Assembly: GCF_001425605.1 (NCBI RefSeq)
Contig: NZ_LMRG01000026.1
Span: 124,001-188,000 of the forward strand
Origin: Rhizobium sp. Leaf453
GTDB lineage: Bacteria; Pseudomonadota; Alphaproteobacteria; Rhizobiales; Rhizobiaceae
Direction: 5' to 3'
DNA length: 64,000 bases
Shown: positions 25,367-33,357 of the stretch, piece by piece
Layout: every line of letters starts with the position of its first letter
Numbering within the stretch: position 1 is the stretch's first letter
The notes under the pieces: model-generated
Databases searched by the model: none
Seen by the model: the letters and a program-made list of their open reading frames with translations, nothing else
What the model was told of the DNA's origin: nothing
Program-made: the position numbers and the translations under genes

Positions 25367-27398
25367 AGATGCATTTGTAGCATTTCGTAATGAGTTGCTG
25401 CTGAAAAACGACGGGATCGAAGGACTCGCGCGCTTTAGTTGGGAGACTTTAGCGAGGATCGAGATTTTTCCTGGATCGCCGCTGGGAGCAGCGCAAATCG
25501 TCGTACCTGAGAACTATCTTCCTCCAGGGCCGAGACGACGCCCATCATTCCGAACGCGATCCCCTTCCCGAGACGGGAGGATCACCCAGGGTACAAGTAC
25601 CGCGATTGGGGCGAAGCGAGAAGAATGGGTCCGAAGAGCACTTTTCGTAATTTGGCTTCCGCATCGTCTCGACGTCAAAAAGGATGGGTACGGGCCGTCG
25701 ACATGGCTGTCAAAAACAAAAAACTTTCTTCGTGTTGTCGAAGCCCTATCAACGAAACTGCGGCCATGGGAGCATGATTTTTGGCCACTGCTGCTCACGG
25801 CTGAGCATCAGAACTACGATGAGTTTACAAAAAGTGCAGCTACAAAGGATGATCTTCGCCGCACCTGTGAAATGCTCAAAGACGCTGCAGAAGATGGCAT
25901 AATGCCACGCCCTTCGGAGATTGCTGGACTACAGACAGGAACGACGATTTCGAAATCGTTCCGCACCTCAGGTGCGGTTTCGGACACCGTTCCGGTAGAA
26001 AGCTCGGAGGTATCTTCCCCCTTACAAGAGAAAAGAAACCAAGCGTTTCCAAATGATTTCGTCGTATCCTTTCTCAACATTGCAATATGGCTTCAGGAGA
26101 ACCTAATCGATCAGCTCCTTGAGTGCTGGGAGAGGACGGAGGCAATCAATAATGGCGACCCTAATAATCGGGGAAGATTGAATGAACGTACAAAAAGAGC
26201 GAGGGAGCACATAGTCAATGAATTCGAATGGAAGGATAAGAATGGACGTCCTCTGACCAAACTTCCCTTCAACCTAAAACAGAGTACACGCTTTGGGTAC
26301 GAATACACGAATGCATGGCCCCCTAAGAATTACGCAACTTTGCCGCTTTGTATCACAGTTGTCCAAGCATCGAATGCTTGCCTAGCGGGGTTCTGCACCG
26401 GGGCTAGAATTCACGAAATAAGTGGGGCCGAGTCCCCCTCGGTGGATGTCGATGACGAGGTCATGGCTTCGCAGACCTATAAGTATGCCCCTTCGCTAGG
26501 TGGCGAGAAGCGCCATTGGCCTCTCCATCCATACGCTCGACGGGCTTTGTTACAGCAGGACCGACTCGCGAGGATTGTAAGACCAACTGATAGTCTGCAT
26601 CTTTGGGTTCAGACACGGCACTCCAGTACAGCCGATAGAGGCAGTGCGCTGTATGACCTTTCTCAAGCAACGGTGGAGTGCCTTAAACACCTCCAGTTGG
26701 ACGAGCTATCCGACGGTCGCCCCCATTTCCATCGGTGGCGTCACACCTTGGCACGATCCATTGCCTTGACAGTGGTAGAAGCGCAGCAGGTCATTCAAGA
26801 TGTCTTAGGTCATGACGATCTAGAGACCACTCTTCACTACATGCTTTCCGACCCGGAAATCGCGCAATGGGCAATGCAAGTTGCGCGGGAAGCAGCGCAC
26901 GCCCTGGCCGTTGAGGCTGTGAAAGAGATTGAGAATGGGGTGGCAGGAGGTCCTGCTGCCGTTCCTCTCGCTAACGGTTTAGCTGAGCTAAAAATGAGGA
27001 GAGGCATCGAGGCTCTAGGTACGAACGATATTGAGGACGCGGCAAAACTTCTGACGCTGAACGGCATTGCGTTCCATCGAATCAAGGGCAAGATAATCTG
27101 TACGAAGCTGCCAAATCAATTCGGCCCATGCACTAAAAGCCGAGGGCGTGCTGATCCTGGGTCGTGCCGTAGTAGCTGCGCGAACCGGCTCGAACTCTCA
27201 GTCGAGCGCATAGAATGTGAGCTTGAGCTAACTCGCCTCCTTGCAGAGTATCAATCGTCGAAAGTTGAAAACAGGCACTTTGAGGTAGCCTTCCTTTCTG
27301 GAGCGATCCTAGCCGAACTCCACAGATGGCCCGAAGTTCGAGAAGAATTCATCTCCAAATCAACGCTTGCATCAGAAATTTGGCATGGCAGAAAGTAA
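25344..27398 (+). CDS. large tyrosine recombinase with C-terminal zinc-finger-like motif
   Basis: A 684-residue protein, third in the module, with a complete catalytic set: R355 in TGARIHEI, H463 and R466 in HRWRH, H490 in LGHDDLETTLHY and Y499. Downstream is CTKLPNQFGPCTKSRGRADP followed by CRSSC, a cysteine pattern also met in Tn554-type transposases and probably a zinc finger. The start overlaps the preceding stop by 23 nt and its own end overlaps the next gene by 32 nt. It is predicted to act in strand exchange together with the first recombinase. Confidence 0.82.
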   Translation: MMYIRYTEDAFVAFRNELLLKNDGIEGLARFSWETLARIEIFPGSPLGAAQIVVPENYLPPGPRRRPSFRTRSPSRDGRITQGTSTAIGAKREEWVRRALFVIWLPHRLDVKKDGYGPSTWLSKTKNFLRVVEALSTKLRPWEHDFWPLLLTAEHQNYDEFTKSAATKDDLRRTCEMLKDAAEDGIMPRPSEIAGLQTGTTISKSFRTSGAVSDTVPVESSEVSSPLQEKRNQAFPNDFVVSFLNIAIWLQENLIDQLLECWERTEAINNGDPNNRGRLNERTKRAREHIVNEFEWKDKNGRPLTKLPFNLKQSTRFGYEYTNAWPPKNYATLPLCITVVQASNACLAGFCTGARIHEISGAESPSVDVDDEVMASQTYKYAPSLGGEKRHWPLHPYARRALLQQDRLARIVRPTDSLHLWVQTRHSSTADRGSALYDLSQATVECLKHLQLDELSDGRPHFHRWRHTLARSIALTVVEAQQVIQDVLGHDDLETTLHYMLSDPEIAQWAMQVAREAAHALAVEAVKEIENGVAGGPAAVPLANGLAELKMRRGIEALGTNDIEDAAKLLTLNGIAFHRIKGKIICTKLPNQFGPCTKSRGRADPGSCRSSCANRLELSVERIECELELTRLLAEYQSSKVENRHFEVAFLSGAILAELHRWPEVREEFISKSTLASEIWHGRK

Positions 27399-27870
27399 AT
27401 CGTTCAGGCGGTCGAGAACCCCACGGCACCACACTCGGGCCAATTTGGATAACAAGGTGTTCGTCTACGTGACCGTGGCACCTCCAACGCTGGTCCCCGA
27501 GGACCGCATAAAGTGGGCGCTCGATTCGATTGAAAGGGAAACTTCGCAAAACAACGGTGTCTATCCGTTCGCGAAACGCAAACCTGGAATTCAAGAGGTT
27601 CTGCGACGATCAGGTTTCTCGCCGTCATACCTTGAGCGCAAGGGTGAGGATGAGTCTCGCGATGCAGGCCAAGCCAAGCTAAAATCTTACATCTTTGGTG
27701 AACTTTCAAAAATTAACAACACACCGAGGGTGTTGCCCGAGTCGCAGTTAAATAAAGATATGGGTGATCAAACCTATCAGCTTCGCCAGGCCATTCTGGA
27801 GGCAGAGCTTGAACTATATGAAGTCCGTCTCCAACTAGAGCAGCTCAAAAGTAACAAAAACTCTGCCTGA
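27367..27870 (+). CDS. small coiled-coil accessory protein of the recombinase module (TnpC/GmtX-like position)
   Basis: A 167-residue basic protein. The N-terminal half (DRIKWALDSIERETSQNNG and EVLRRSGFSPSYLERKG) resembles a helix-turn-helix-like segment, and the C-terminal 40 residues form a coiled coil (AILEAELELYEVRLQLEQLK). Small proteins of this kind close Tn554-like (TnpC) and gamma-mobile-trio operons and are thought to guide recombination. It overlaps the third recombinase by 32 nt. The assignment rests on position and shape, not on a recognised family. Confidence 0.6.
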   Translation: MHQKFGMAESKSFRRSRTPRHHTRANLDNKVFVYVTVAPPTLVPEDRIKWALDSIERETSQNNGVYPFAKRKPGIQEVLRRSGFSPSYLERKGEDESRDAGQAKLKSYIFGELSKINNTPRVLPESQLNKDMGDQTYQLRQAILEAELELYEVRLQLEQLKSNKNSA

Positions 27871-28014
27871 GGCTACGAAAACTCTATAAGAACGTTTTCC
27901 TGTCCCTTTGGCGTTTCATCTCCTTAACGGCTCAGTCAACGGGCCTGCGAACAGTTTCATAACCCGGCCGCGAGGACGCGCATGCGTTTCAGCGCGACGG
28001 TAATCCCCCCGTGT

Positions 28015-28680
28015 TTAGCAGGGCTCTGCAGTAGAATTCACGCGGCCATTTTTCGGTTTCTGTGCTGGTGTGATGCCGCCGAGGCCCATATTGGGCCGTT
28101 CGTTGTTGTAGGTCCATAGCCACTGTGTGGCCAATTCCTTTGCCTGGTCGAGCCATTCATGCCGGACGGTGCGGTTATAGCGCTCGACATAGGCATTCTG
28201 CTGCGGCTTGCCCGGTTGGATGTGCTTCAAGGCGATCCCTTGTTTCTCTGCCCATTCCATGAGCTTAACGCGTGATCCGCAGCTTGAACCAGATCATCGA
28301 ATGGCGCTGCAAGCCATACGCCATTCGAATGGACAACGGCCCGGAATATGTCAGCGGCAAGCTGGCAGTGAAAAGTCCACTTCGATGCCCAGCCCTTCGC
28401 GGTTGAAGTCGTCTAGGATGTTGAGTAGCCGGAACTGCCTGCCGTCCTCCAGACGGTCTGCCATGAAGTCCATTGACCAACCGTGTTTGGCTGATCCGGA
28501 ACGGCGAGCACATCGGGCTTGTCCCGCTTCAATCGCTTTCTTGGCTTGATCCGTAGGTTCAATTCCAGCTCGCGGTAGATGCGGTACCCGTTTGTGGTTC
28601 CAGCGATGCCCCCGGACATTGCGCAGGTAGGCAGGACAGCGTGGGAGTAAGCTCGCGGAGTAAGGTCTCGCAACGTTTTG
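28015..28680 (-). mobile_element. decayed IS3-family (IS407-group-like) transposase OrfB remnant with internal inversion
   Basis: Minus-strand pieces of an integrase-core transposase are recognisable: [19 protein letters not shown], then [18 protein letters not shown], then MEWAEKQGIALKHIQPGK and NAYVERYNRTVRHEW. The frame breaks at least twice, by short deletions near 28588 and 28480. The missing central piece ([30 protein letters not shown]) is present on the plus strand at about 28262-28363, bounded on both sides by the palindrome AGCT. The 5' part (OrfA and the start of OrfB) is absent. It is non-functional and lies between the recombinase module and the SIR2 gene. Confidence 0.85.
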
Positions 28681-28801
28681 AAAATATGATCTTTTTCACA
28701 ATGTAGTAATACTAGGATGGTGCGACGAGTGGTTGCAGCTAATTAATACAGGGATAAGTGGTTGAGATCGCCTCCTAACAACTGACGCTGAATTTAAGCT
28801 T

Positions 28802-28835
28802 ATCCCCGCGGTGATTTGGTTCGCAGCGGGGATTT
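28802..28835 (+). terminator. terminator-like hairpin in the SIR2 leader
   Basis: ATCCCCGC and GCGGGGAT form an 8-bp stem with a 16-nt loop, followed by TTTT, ending 13 nt before the SIR2 start codon. It could stop transcription arriving from upstream, or act as an attenuator of the downstream gene. Confidence 0.55.
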
Positions 28836-28848
28836 TCATAGGTGCTAC

Positions 28849-29910
28849 ATGTACAAGACCGAAACTGTTTTCGTTATAGGTGCAGGTGCTAGTTATGAAG
28901 TTAAAATGCCTCTTGGAGTGCATTTAAAAGAGAAGATAAAAGAACTCCTAGATATTAAATTTGATCATTCGACGACGCCTATAACCGGTGATCGGTACAT
29001 TGCAAAGGCATTAGAAAGGAAGATTGGACTGGGTTCTCAAGAAGAGGCCAACGAATATAATCGTTACCTCGCAGCTGCTTGGCATATCCGCGATGCTTTA
29101 GATCAAGCAATTTCGATCGATAATTTTATTGAAAATCAAGAAGATGATCGAATTTCCACGATGGCGAAATTAGCTATCACGCGTTCGATATTGTCAGCAG
29201 AACAAAAATCACTGCTTTTTCCCAAGGATGAACGAGGCCGTTCAAATATCGATTGGAGACGGATAACCGATACTTGGTATCATGGTTTGTTTCAGACGCT
29301 GGTTGAAGGGCGAGCGAAGAGTGACATCGGTAATTTATTTTCTAATGTAAGTTTTGTAACGTTTAACTACGACAGGACTCTTGAGTTTTTCCTTTTTGAA
29401 TCAATAAAAAATTACTATAATGTGGAAAACGACATCGCTGCTGAGTTAGTAAATGGCGTTAGTATTACTCACCCCTATGGGGTTGTAGGTGTCTTGCCTT
29501 GGCAAACAAAACCAGGGGTAAGGGTGAATTTTGGAGTGCCGGATACAATAAACTTGTTAGATATCTCAAATTCGATAAAGACATTCTCCGAACAAGTCGA
29601 TGATCAAACTTCACTGATCAATATAAGGTCGAGAATAACCGAAAGTAAGAGAATAGTATTCCTCGGCATGGCATATCATGATGCTAATATGGAAATTTTG
29701 CAGCCGGAATCCGCTACCTCTATAGATAGAATAATCGGTACAGCGTTTGGCGTTTCGCGAAGCGATTTGACGGTTTTAGAACGCAGGATGATACGATTAG
29801 CAACAAGTAAAGAAGAAGATTTACGCTGGCCGGGCGAGAAGATATCTCTGGAAAGAGACCTAACTTGTGCAGCGCTGTTTTATGAATTTGGTAGAACCCT
29901 TAGAGCGTAA
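28849..29910 (+). CDS. SIR2-like domain protein, probable defence NADase
   Basis: A 353-residue protein from the ATG at 28849. The nucleotide-binding start FVIGAGASYEV (GAGAS at residues 11-15), FNYDRTLEFFL (N173-Y174-D175), HPYG at 208 and a later IVFLGMAYHDANM are hallmarks of SIR2-like folds used in antiphage systems that deplete NAD+. No partner gene (HerA, Argonaute or TIR) is adjacent, and the C-terminus has no recognised domain. The gene is distinctly AT-rich compared with its neighbours, indicating recent transfer. An upstream in-frame extension of 11 codons is possible but crosses the hairpin. Confidence 0.8.
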   Translation: MYKTETVFVIGAGASYEVKMPLGVHLKEKIKELLDIKFDHSTTPITGDRYIAKALERKIGLGSQEEANEYNRYLAAAWHIRDALDQAISIDNFIENQEDDRISTMAKLAITRSILSAEQKSLLFPKDERGRSNIDWRRITDTWYHGLFQTLVEGRAKSDIGNLFSNVSFVTFNYDRTLEFFLFESIKNYYNVENDIAAELVNGVSITHPYGVVGVLPWQTKPGVRVNFGVPDTINLLDISNSIKTFSEQVDDQTSLINIRSRITESKRIVFLGMAYHDANMEILQPESATSIDRIIGTAFGVSRSDLTVLERRMIRLATSKEEDLRWPGEKISLERDLTCAALFYEFGRTLRA

Positions 29911-29942
29911 GCCATCCTTTTCTCCCATCTGCGAGAGAGAAA

Positions 29943-30008
29943 GCAAAATCTAACACTTAGCCTGCGGCTAAATGTTAGATTTTGCGTCCTCTCCCACAAG
30001 GGGAGAGG
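29943..30008. repeat. composite palindromic (RIME/REP-like) repeat R1
   Basis: Two adjacent hairpins: an AT-rich palindrome (GCAAAATCTAACACTTA and its complement, 29943-29985) and CCTCTCCC..GGGGAGAGG (29988-30008). Variants of the same pair recur at 30421 and, inverted, at 30551. The second hairpin is of the kind abundant in rhizobial intergenic regions. It lies just downstream of both the SIR2 and DUF559 genes. Confidence 0.85.
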
Positions 30009-30017
30009 TCAAGCCCC

Positions 30018-30374
30018 TCATTCGCCGCTATTCCTCAGCTCAGACGATATCGTCAGGCAAACACCATCAAGGTTCTTGACGATTTCCTCGTTCCAGAAGC
30101 GCAGGATGCGAAAACCCTCGTTCTGGAACAGCGCATCCCGCACAGCATCACCCACATTCTCCGCGTGTTGAAACCCGTCCACCTCGATGATCAACCGCGC
30201 TTCAAAGCAGACGAGATCGAGGATGTAACCGTTGAGCGGAACCTGCCGCTTGAATTTGAACCCTTCCAATTGGCGATTGCGCAGCGCCTGCCAAAGCAGG
30301 TTCTCGGCCAGCGTGGCATCGGCCCGCATATGGCGGGCGCGGCTGCGATGGATCGGCGGCGGTGTGTGGCGCAT
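30018..30374 (-). CDS. DUF559 (endonuclease-fold) protein
   Basis: About 118 residues from the ATG at 30374 (MRHTPPPIHRSRARHMRADA). The DUF559 core is clear: TLAENLLWQALRNRQLEGFK, FKRQVPLNGYILDLVCFEAR, LIIEVDGFQH and RILRFWNEEIV. This is a VSR/PD-(D/E)XK-like endonuclease fold with the acidic residues of the DLVCF and EVDG strands as candidate metal ligands. Its biological role is unknown. The gene is bracketed by composite palindromes R1 and R2. Two longer or shorter starts are possible; 30374 keeps the usual basic N-terminus. Confidence 0.85.
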   Translation of the reverse strand: MRHTPPPIHRSRARHMRADATLAENLLWQALRNRQLEGFKFKRQVPLNGYILDLVCFEARLIIEVDGFQHAENVGDAVRDALFQNEGFRILRFWNEEIVKNLDGVCLTISSELRNSGE

Positions 30375-30420
30375 AGTGGGGTCCGGTTGTTTTGCGAGTG
30401 TAGCAAAGATCCCCTCACCT

Positions 30421-30485
30421 GCAATTTCTAACACTTAGCTAAAGCTAAGATGTTGAAATTGCTTCCTCTCCCACTGGGGGAGAGG
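30421..30485. repeat. composite palindromic repeat R2
   Basis: An AT-rich hairpin (GCAATTTCTAACACTTAGCT with its near complement, 30421-30462) is followed by CCTCTCCCACTGGGGGAGAGG (30465-30485). The order and orientation match R1, so R1 and R2 flank the DUF559 gene as direct repeats. Confidence 0.85.
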
Positions 30486-30550
30486 TAACCCGGAGCCGAA
30501 TTCTCGCCAAGCCGTGGATGATTTCGAGCCGCAAAGGTGCGGCATCCTTA

Positions 30551-30616
30551 CCTCTCCCCCGGTGGGAGAGGACACAAAATCAACATCTTAGCCGCAGGCT
30601 AAGTGTTAGATTTTGT
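30551..30616. repeat. composite palindromic repeat R3 (inverted order)
   Basis: CCTCTCCCCCGGTGGGAGAGG (30551-30571) comes first and the AT-rich hairpin (ACAAAATCAACATCTTAGCC and complement, 30574-30616) second. This is the reverse order of R1 and R2, so R2 and R3 face each other across about 65 nt. Confidence 0.85.
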
Positions 30617-31115
30617 TGGTGAGGGGATCTCAGCCACATAACAATATCCCCGCCCCGAAAATCCAGCCTATGATTCCCCTCGTCCCGCCACGGATACACT
30701 GCCAGCCGTGGCAGCGAGGCGGGGCCGGCGCCGGGTTTGGGGGAAGGACGGACGTCCCCATAGCCGGGGTCCAGGCGAAATTTCCCCTCCGCAGGCTGTT
30801 GCTGCTGCGGGCGTGCGATGCACAGAGGGTCCACTGCATGTCGCCAGAAAGTGTATAGCGGTTTCTGGACAACGACATGCACATGAGCGGGCCGTAGTGG
30901 AAAAAGTGCGTGGGCAAAAACCGCCGAACGGGGCGCTGGCGAGAGCCACTTTCCCACTACCAAACGAGGCTCTTTCGAGCGCCCCGGCCATGTTCTTTGA
31001 CAAACCACGGGCAAACCTGCCGCGTGAACATACAGTCATGCCGGTTCGGCAACGTGAGCAGAAACGCTCCCCTGGTGCCATACTGAAAAGTTTCAGCCTG
31101 CCTTGGCAGAAAAAC
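30617..31115. other. region without a supported gene, downstream of corC
   Basis: About 500 bases of GC-rich sequence between the palindromes and the corC-like gene. Several reading frames are open (for example 30580-31014 on the minus strand), but their translations are rich in Arg, Pro and Cys, lack any recognisable domain and overlap one another. I do not call a gene. The region contains one conserved-looking palindrome-ended element (30835-30881). Confidence 0.5.
30835..30881. repeat. 47-bp palindrome-ended intergenic element
   Basis: TGCATGTCG at 30835-30843 and its exact complement CGACATGCA at 30873-30881 enclose a 29-nt segment (CCAGAAAGTG...TTCTGG) with a further internal inverted repeat (CCAGAAA/TTTCTGG). 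Elements with such ends are, to my recollection, dispersed in rhizobial genomes; the function is unknown. Confidence 0.6.
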
Positions 31116-32393
31116 TCACGATGCCGCGCGCGATACCAGAATCTTGTCGATACGCCGGCCGTCCATGTCGATGACCTCGAAGCGGTAGCCGTAGGCTTCC
31201 GTCACGTCGCCCTCTTCCGGGTTCTTTCGCAATTCCTGGACCAGGAAACCGGAGATCGTCTCGTAGTTGCCATCGGAATCGATCTCGTCGATACCGATCG
31301 TCAGATGGATTTCGTCGATGGGGGTGCGGCCGTCGACGAGATAGGAGCCATCGTCGCGCTGGCGAATCAGGGCATGTTCGATATCGTCGTAGTTCGACGG
31401 CAGCACACCGACAATCGCCTCGAGAATATCGGCAATGGTGAGAATGCCCTCGATACTGCCGTATTCGTCGACGATCATCGCCATGTTGGTGTGCGACGCC
31501 TTGAACGCCTCCAGCGCCTTGAGGCAGGACGCTGTCTCCGGCAAGGTATGGATATCCTTGATGAAATTCCGGATCTGGAAACCTGCCTTGTCCGGCGCGT
31601 TGAGAATTTCCTTGACCTGGACAGCACCGAGAACCTCGCCGCTCGCATCCATCACAGGGTAACGGGAATGGGCGGATTGGCCGACCTTTGCCCGGATCGT
31701 CTCCAGCGTGTCGTTGATGTCGATGAAGCTCACCTCGGTGCGGTGCGTCATGATCGATTTGACGTTGCGATCACCCAGCCGGATGATCCGCCGCAACATT
31801 TCATGCTCGGACTTTTCGATCGCGCCGCTTTCGACCCCCTCGGCCATGATCGCCTGAACCTCTTCTTCCGTCACCTGGTCGCTATCGCTGGCGACACCGA
31901 AAATGCGCATGAAAAGCGCGGCCGAGGTTTCGAAAAGATAGACAATCGGAGCGGCGAGCTTGGAGAGGAACGACATCGGGCCGGCAACGAACATCGCCAC
32001 GCCTTCGGAATTCTTCAGCGCCAGTTGCTTGGGGATGAGTTCCCCGATCACGACCGAAAGATAGGTAATGAGAGTGACGACCAGCGCTACCGCGACCGTG
32101 CTGCCATAGGGATGGATCCAACTGATGGTGTCGAGCGTCGGCGCAAGCTTGTCGGCGATCGTCGCGCCGCCGTAAGCGCCAGCCAAGGTGCCGACCAGCG
32201 TGATACCGACCTGGACTGTCGAGAGAAACTTGCCGGGATCCTCGGCCAACCGCAGCGCCAGTTCGGCGCGGCTGTTGCCCTGTTTTGCCATCTGCCGCAG
32301 CAGTGGCCGGCTTGCCGATACAATTGCCATTTCCGAAAGCGCGAAAAACGCATTGATCAATAAGAGCACGAAAATAACAAGCAGTTCGGACAT
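31116..32393 (-). CDS. CorC/HlyC (CNNM-like) membrane protein
   Basis: A 425-residue inner-membrane protein. The DUF21 transmembrane domain occupies about residues 1-190, a CBS pair about 210-330 (IMTHRTEVSFIDINDTLE, YPVMDASGEVLGAVQVKEIL, NMAMIVDEYGSIEGILTIADIL), and the CorC_HlyC domain the C-terminus (DGSYLVDGRTPIDEIH). Such proteins are linked to Mg2+ or other divalent-cation efflux; the older name hemolysin is not supported. Length and order are complete. It stands alone downstream of the gntR gene and is probably transcribed from its own promoter. Confidence 0.92.
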   Translation of the reverse strand: MSELLVIFVLLLINAFFALSEMAIVSASRPLLRQMAKQGNSRAELALRLAEDPGKFLSTVQVGITLVGTLAGAYGGATIADKLAPTLDTISWIHPYGSTVAVALVVTLITYLSVVIGELIPKQLALKNSEGVAMFVAGPMSFLSKLAAPIVYLFETSAALFMRIFGVASDSDQVTEEEVQAIMAEGVESGAIEKSEHEMLRRIIRLGDRNVKSIMTHRTEVSFIDINDTLETIRAKVGQSAHSRYPVMDASGEVLGAVQVKEILNAPDKAGFQIRNFIKDIHTLPETASCLKALEAFKASHTNMAMIVDEYGSIEGILTIADILEAIVGVLPSNYDDIEHALIRQRDDGSYLVDGRTPIDEIHLTIGIDEIDSDGNYETISGFLVQELRKNPEEGDVTEAYGYRFEVIDMDGRRIDKILVSRAAS

Positions 32394-32580
32394 AACCCTC
32401 GGACACCGTTGATAGAGATCCGCCCGCCGGAACCGGCGCGCGTCAAAGTCGACCTATCAAATAGGCGGAAGACGCAGTTGCAGCAAGGCGGCAACGGCAG
32501 AATTGCGGTTCTTTTGCCGAAAGACCTGCATTATCAGGCTCGCAGCGCTGCCGATTGCGGAGACGCGGACGCCAAGCGGA

Positions 32581-33333
32581 CTATTCGCTCCGGGGTTTCG
32601 CTTCCGCCCGTTCACTGAGCGCGGCGCGAACGCGTTCGCGCCCGACACGGATAACATTTTCCATCGCAGCCCTGGCACCGGCCTCGTCGCGCCTACTGAT
32701 CTGCTCGACGATCTTGATGTGCGAGCGCGCGACATCGTCGATACGCTCCTTGCCCGACGCCGGCGAACTCAGCTTGAAGATACCGACCAGCGCCGCCTCG
32801 ATCAGGCTGCCGACGGTGCGCATGAACGGATTTCCCGAGGCCTCGACGACAGCCAGGTGAAACTTGAGGTCGGCGATAGCGAGTGTTTCGGCCGTATGGT
32901 CTGGGTCGCCCATTGCGACAGCGAGACGCATCATGCCGCTGATTTCCGCTTCCGTCGCGTTGATGGCGGCCAGAGCCGCCCCATGCGGCTCAAAGGCGAG
33001 GCGGATTTCGCTGAGGTGATACAGAAACTCCTCGTCCACGCCGCCATGGAAATGCCAGGTCAGCACGTCGCTGTCGAACAGGTTCCAGTGGTTTTTCGGC
33101 GTGACGCGCGTGCCGATCCGCGCCCGCGGCACAATCAGCCCCTTGGCGGCAAGCGTCTTCATCGCCTCGCGCAACACCGTGCGCGACACCTTGAACCGCG
33201 CGGCAAGCTCCGGATCTCCCGGCAGGATCGAGCCGACCGGAAACTCTCCGGCAATGATCGCCTTGCCCAGTTCATCCACCACCTGTGCATGACTGGTGCG
33301 CGTGTTCACACCGGTGATGACGGTTTCGAGCAT
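32581..33333 (-). CDS. GntR/FadR-family transcriptional regulator
   Basis: About 250 residues from the internal ATG (MLETVITGVNTRTSHAQVV). The N-terminal winged helix (IIAGEFPVGSILPGDPELAA, FKVSRTVLREAMKTLAAKGL) and the C-terminal all-helical FCD effector domain (IADLKFHLAVVEASGNPFM) are clear. It is encoded last in the ytf operon direction, 24 nt after yjfF, so it is likely the sugar-responsive repressor of this transport cluster. An ATG four codons upstream is also possible. The effector is unknown, but a galactofuranose-related sugar or acid is plausible from the neighbours. Confidence 0.88.
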   Translation of the reverse strand: MLETVITGVNTRTSHAQVVDELGKAIIAGEFPVGSILPGDPELAARFKVSRTVLREAMKTLAAKGLIVPRARIGTRVTPKNHWNLFDSDVLTWHFHGGVDEEFLYHLSEIRLAFEPHGAALAAINATEAEISGMMRLAVAMGDPDHTAETLAIADLKFHLAVVEASGNPFMRTVGSLIEAALVGIFKLSSPASGKERIDDVARSHIKIVEQISRRDEAGARAAMENVIRVGRERVRAALSERAEAKPRSE

Positions 33334-33357
33334 ACCCTTACGCAAGCAACTCCCCCC

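Noticed and set aside
28015-28680. Possible CRISPR-like or regulatory repeat in the mixed-orientation region
   Set aside because: The pattern is explained by a decayed IS3-family transposase with a small inversion.
30580-31014. Minus-strand reading frame of 144 codons downstream of corC
   Set aside because: No domain, overlapping alternative frames, and it runs into palindromic repeat R3. Kept only as an unsupported region.
30708-32363. 551-codon plus-strand reading frame
   Set aside because: It runs antisense through the well-supported CorC/HlyC gene; the translation is rich in Arg, Asp, Val and Gln, typical of a mirror frame in GC-rich DNA.
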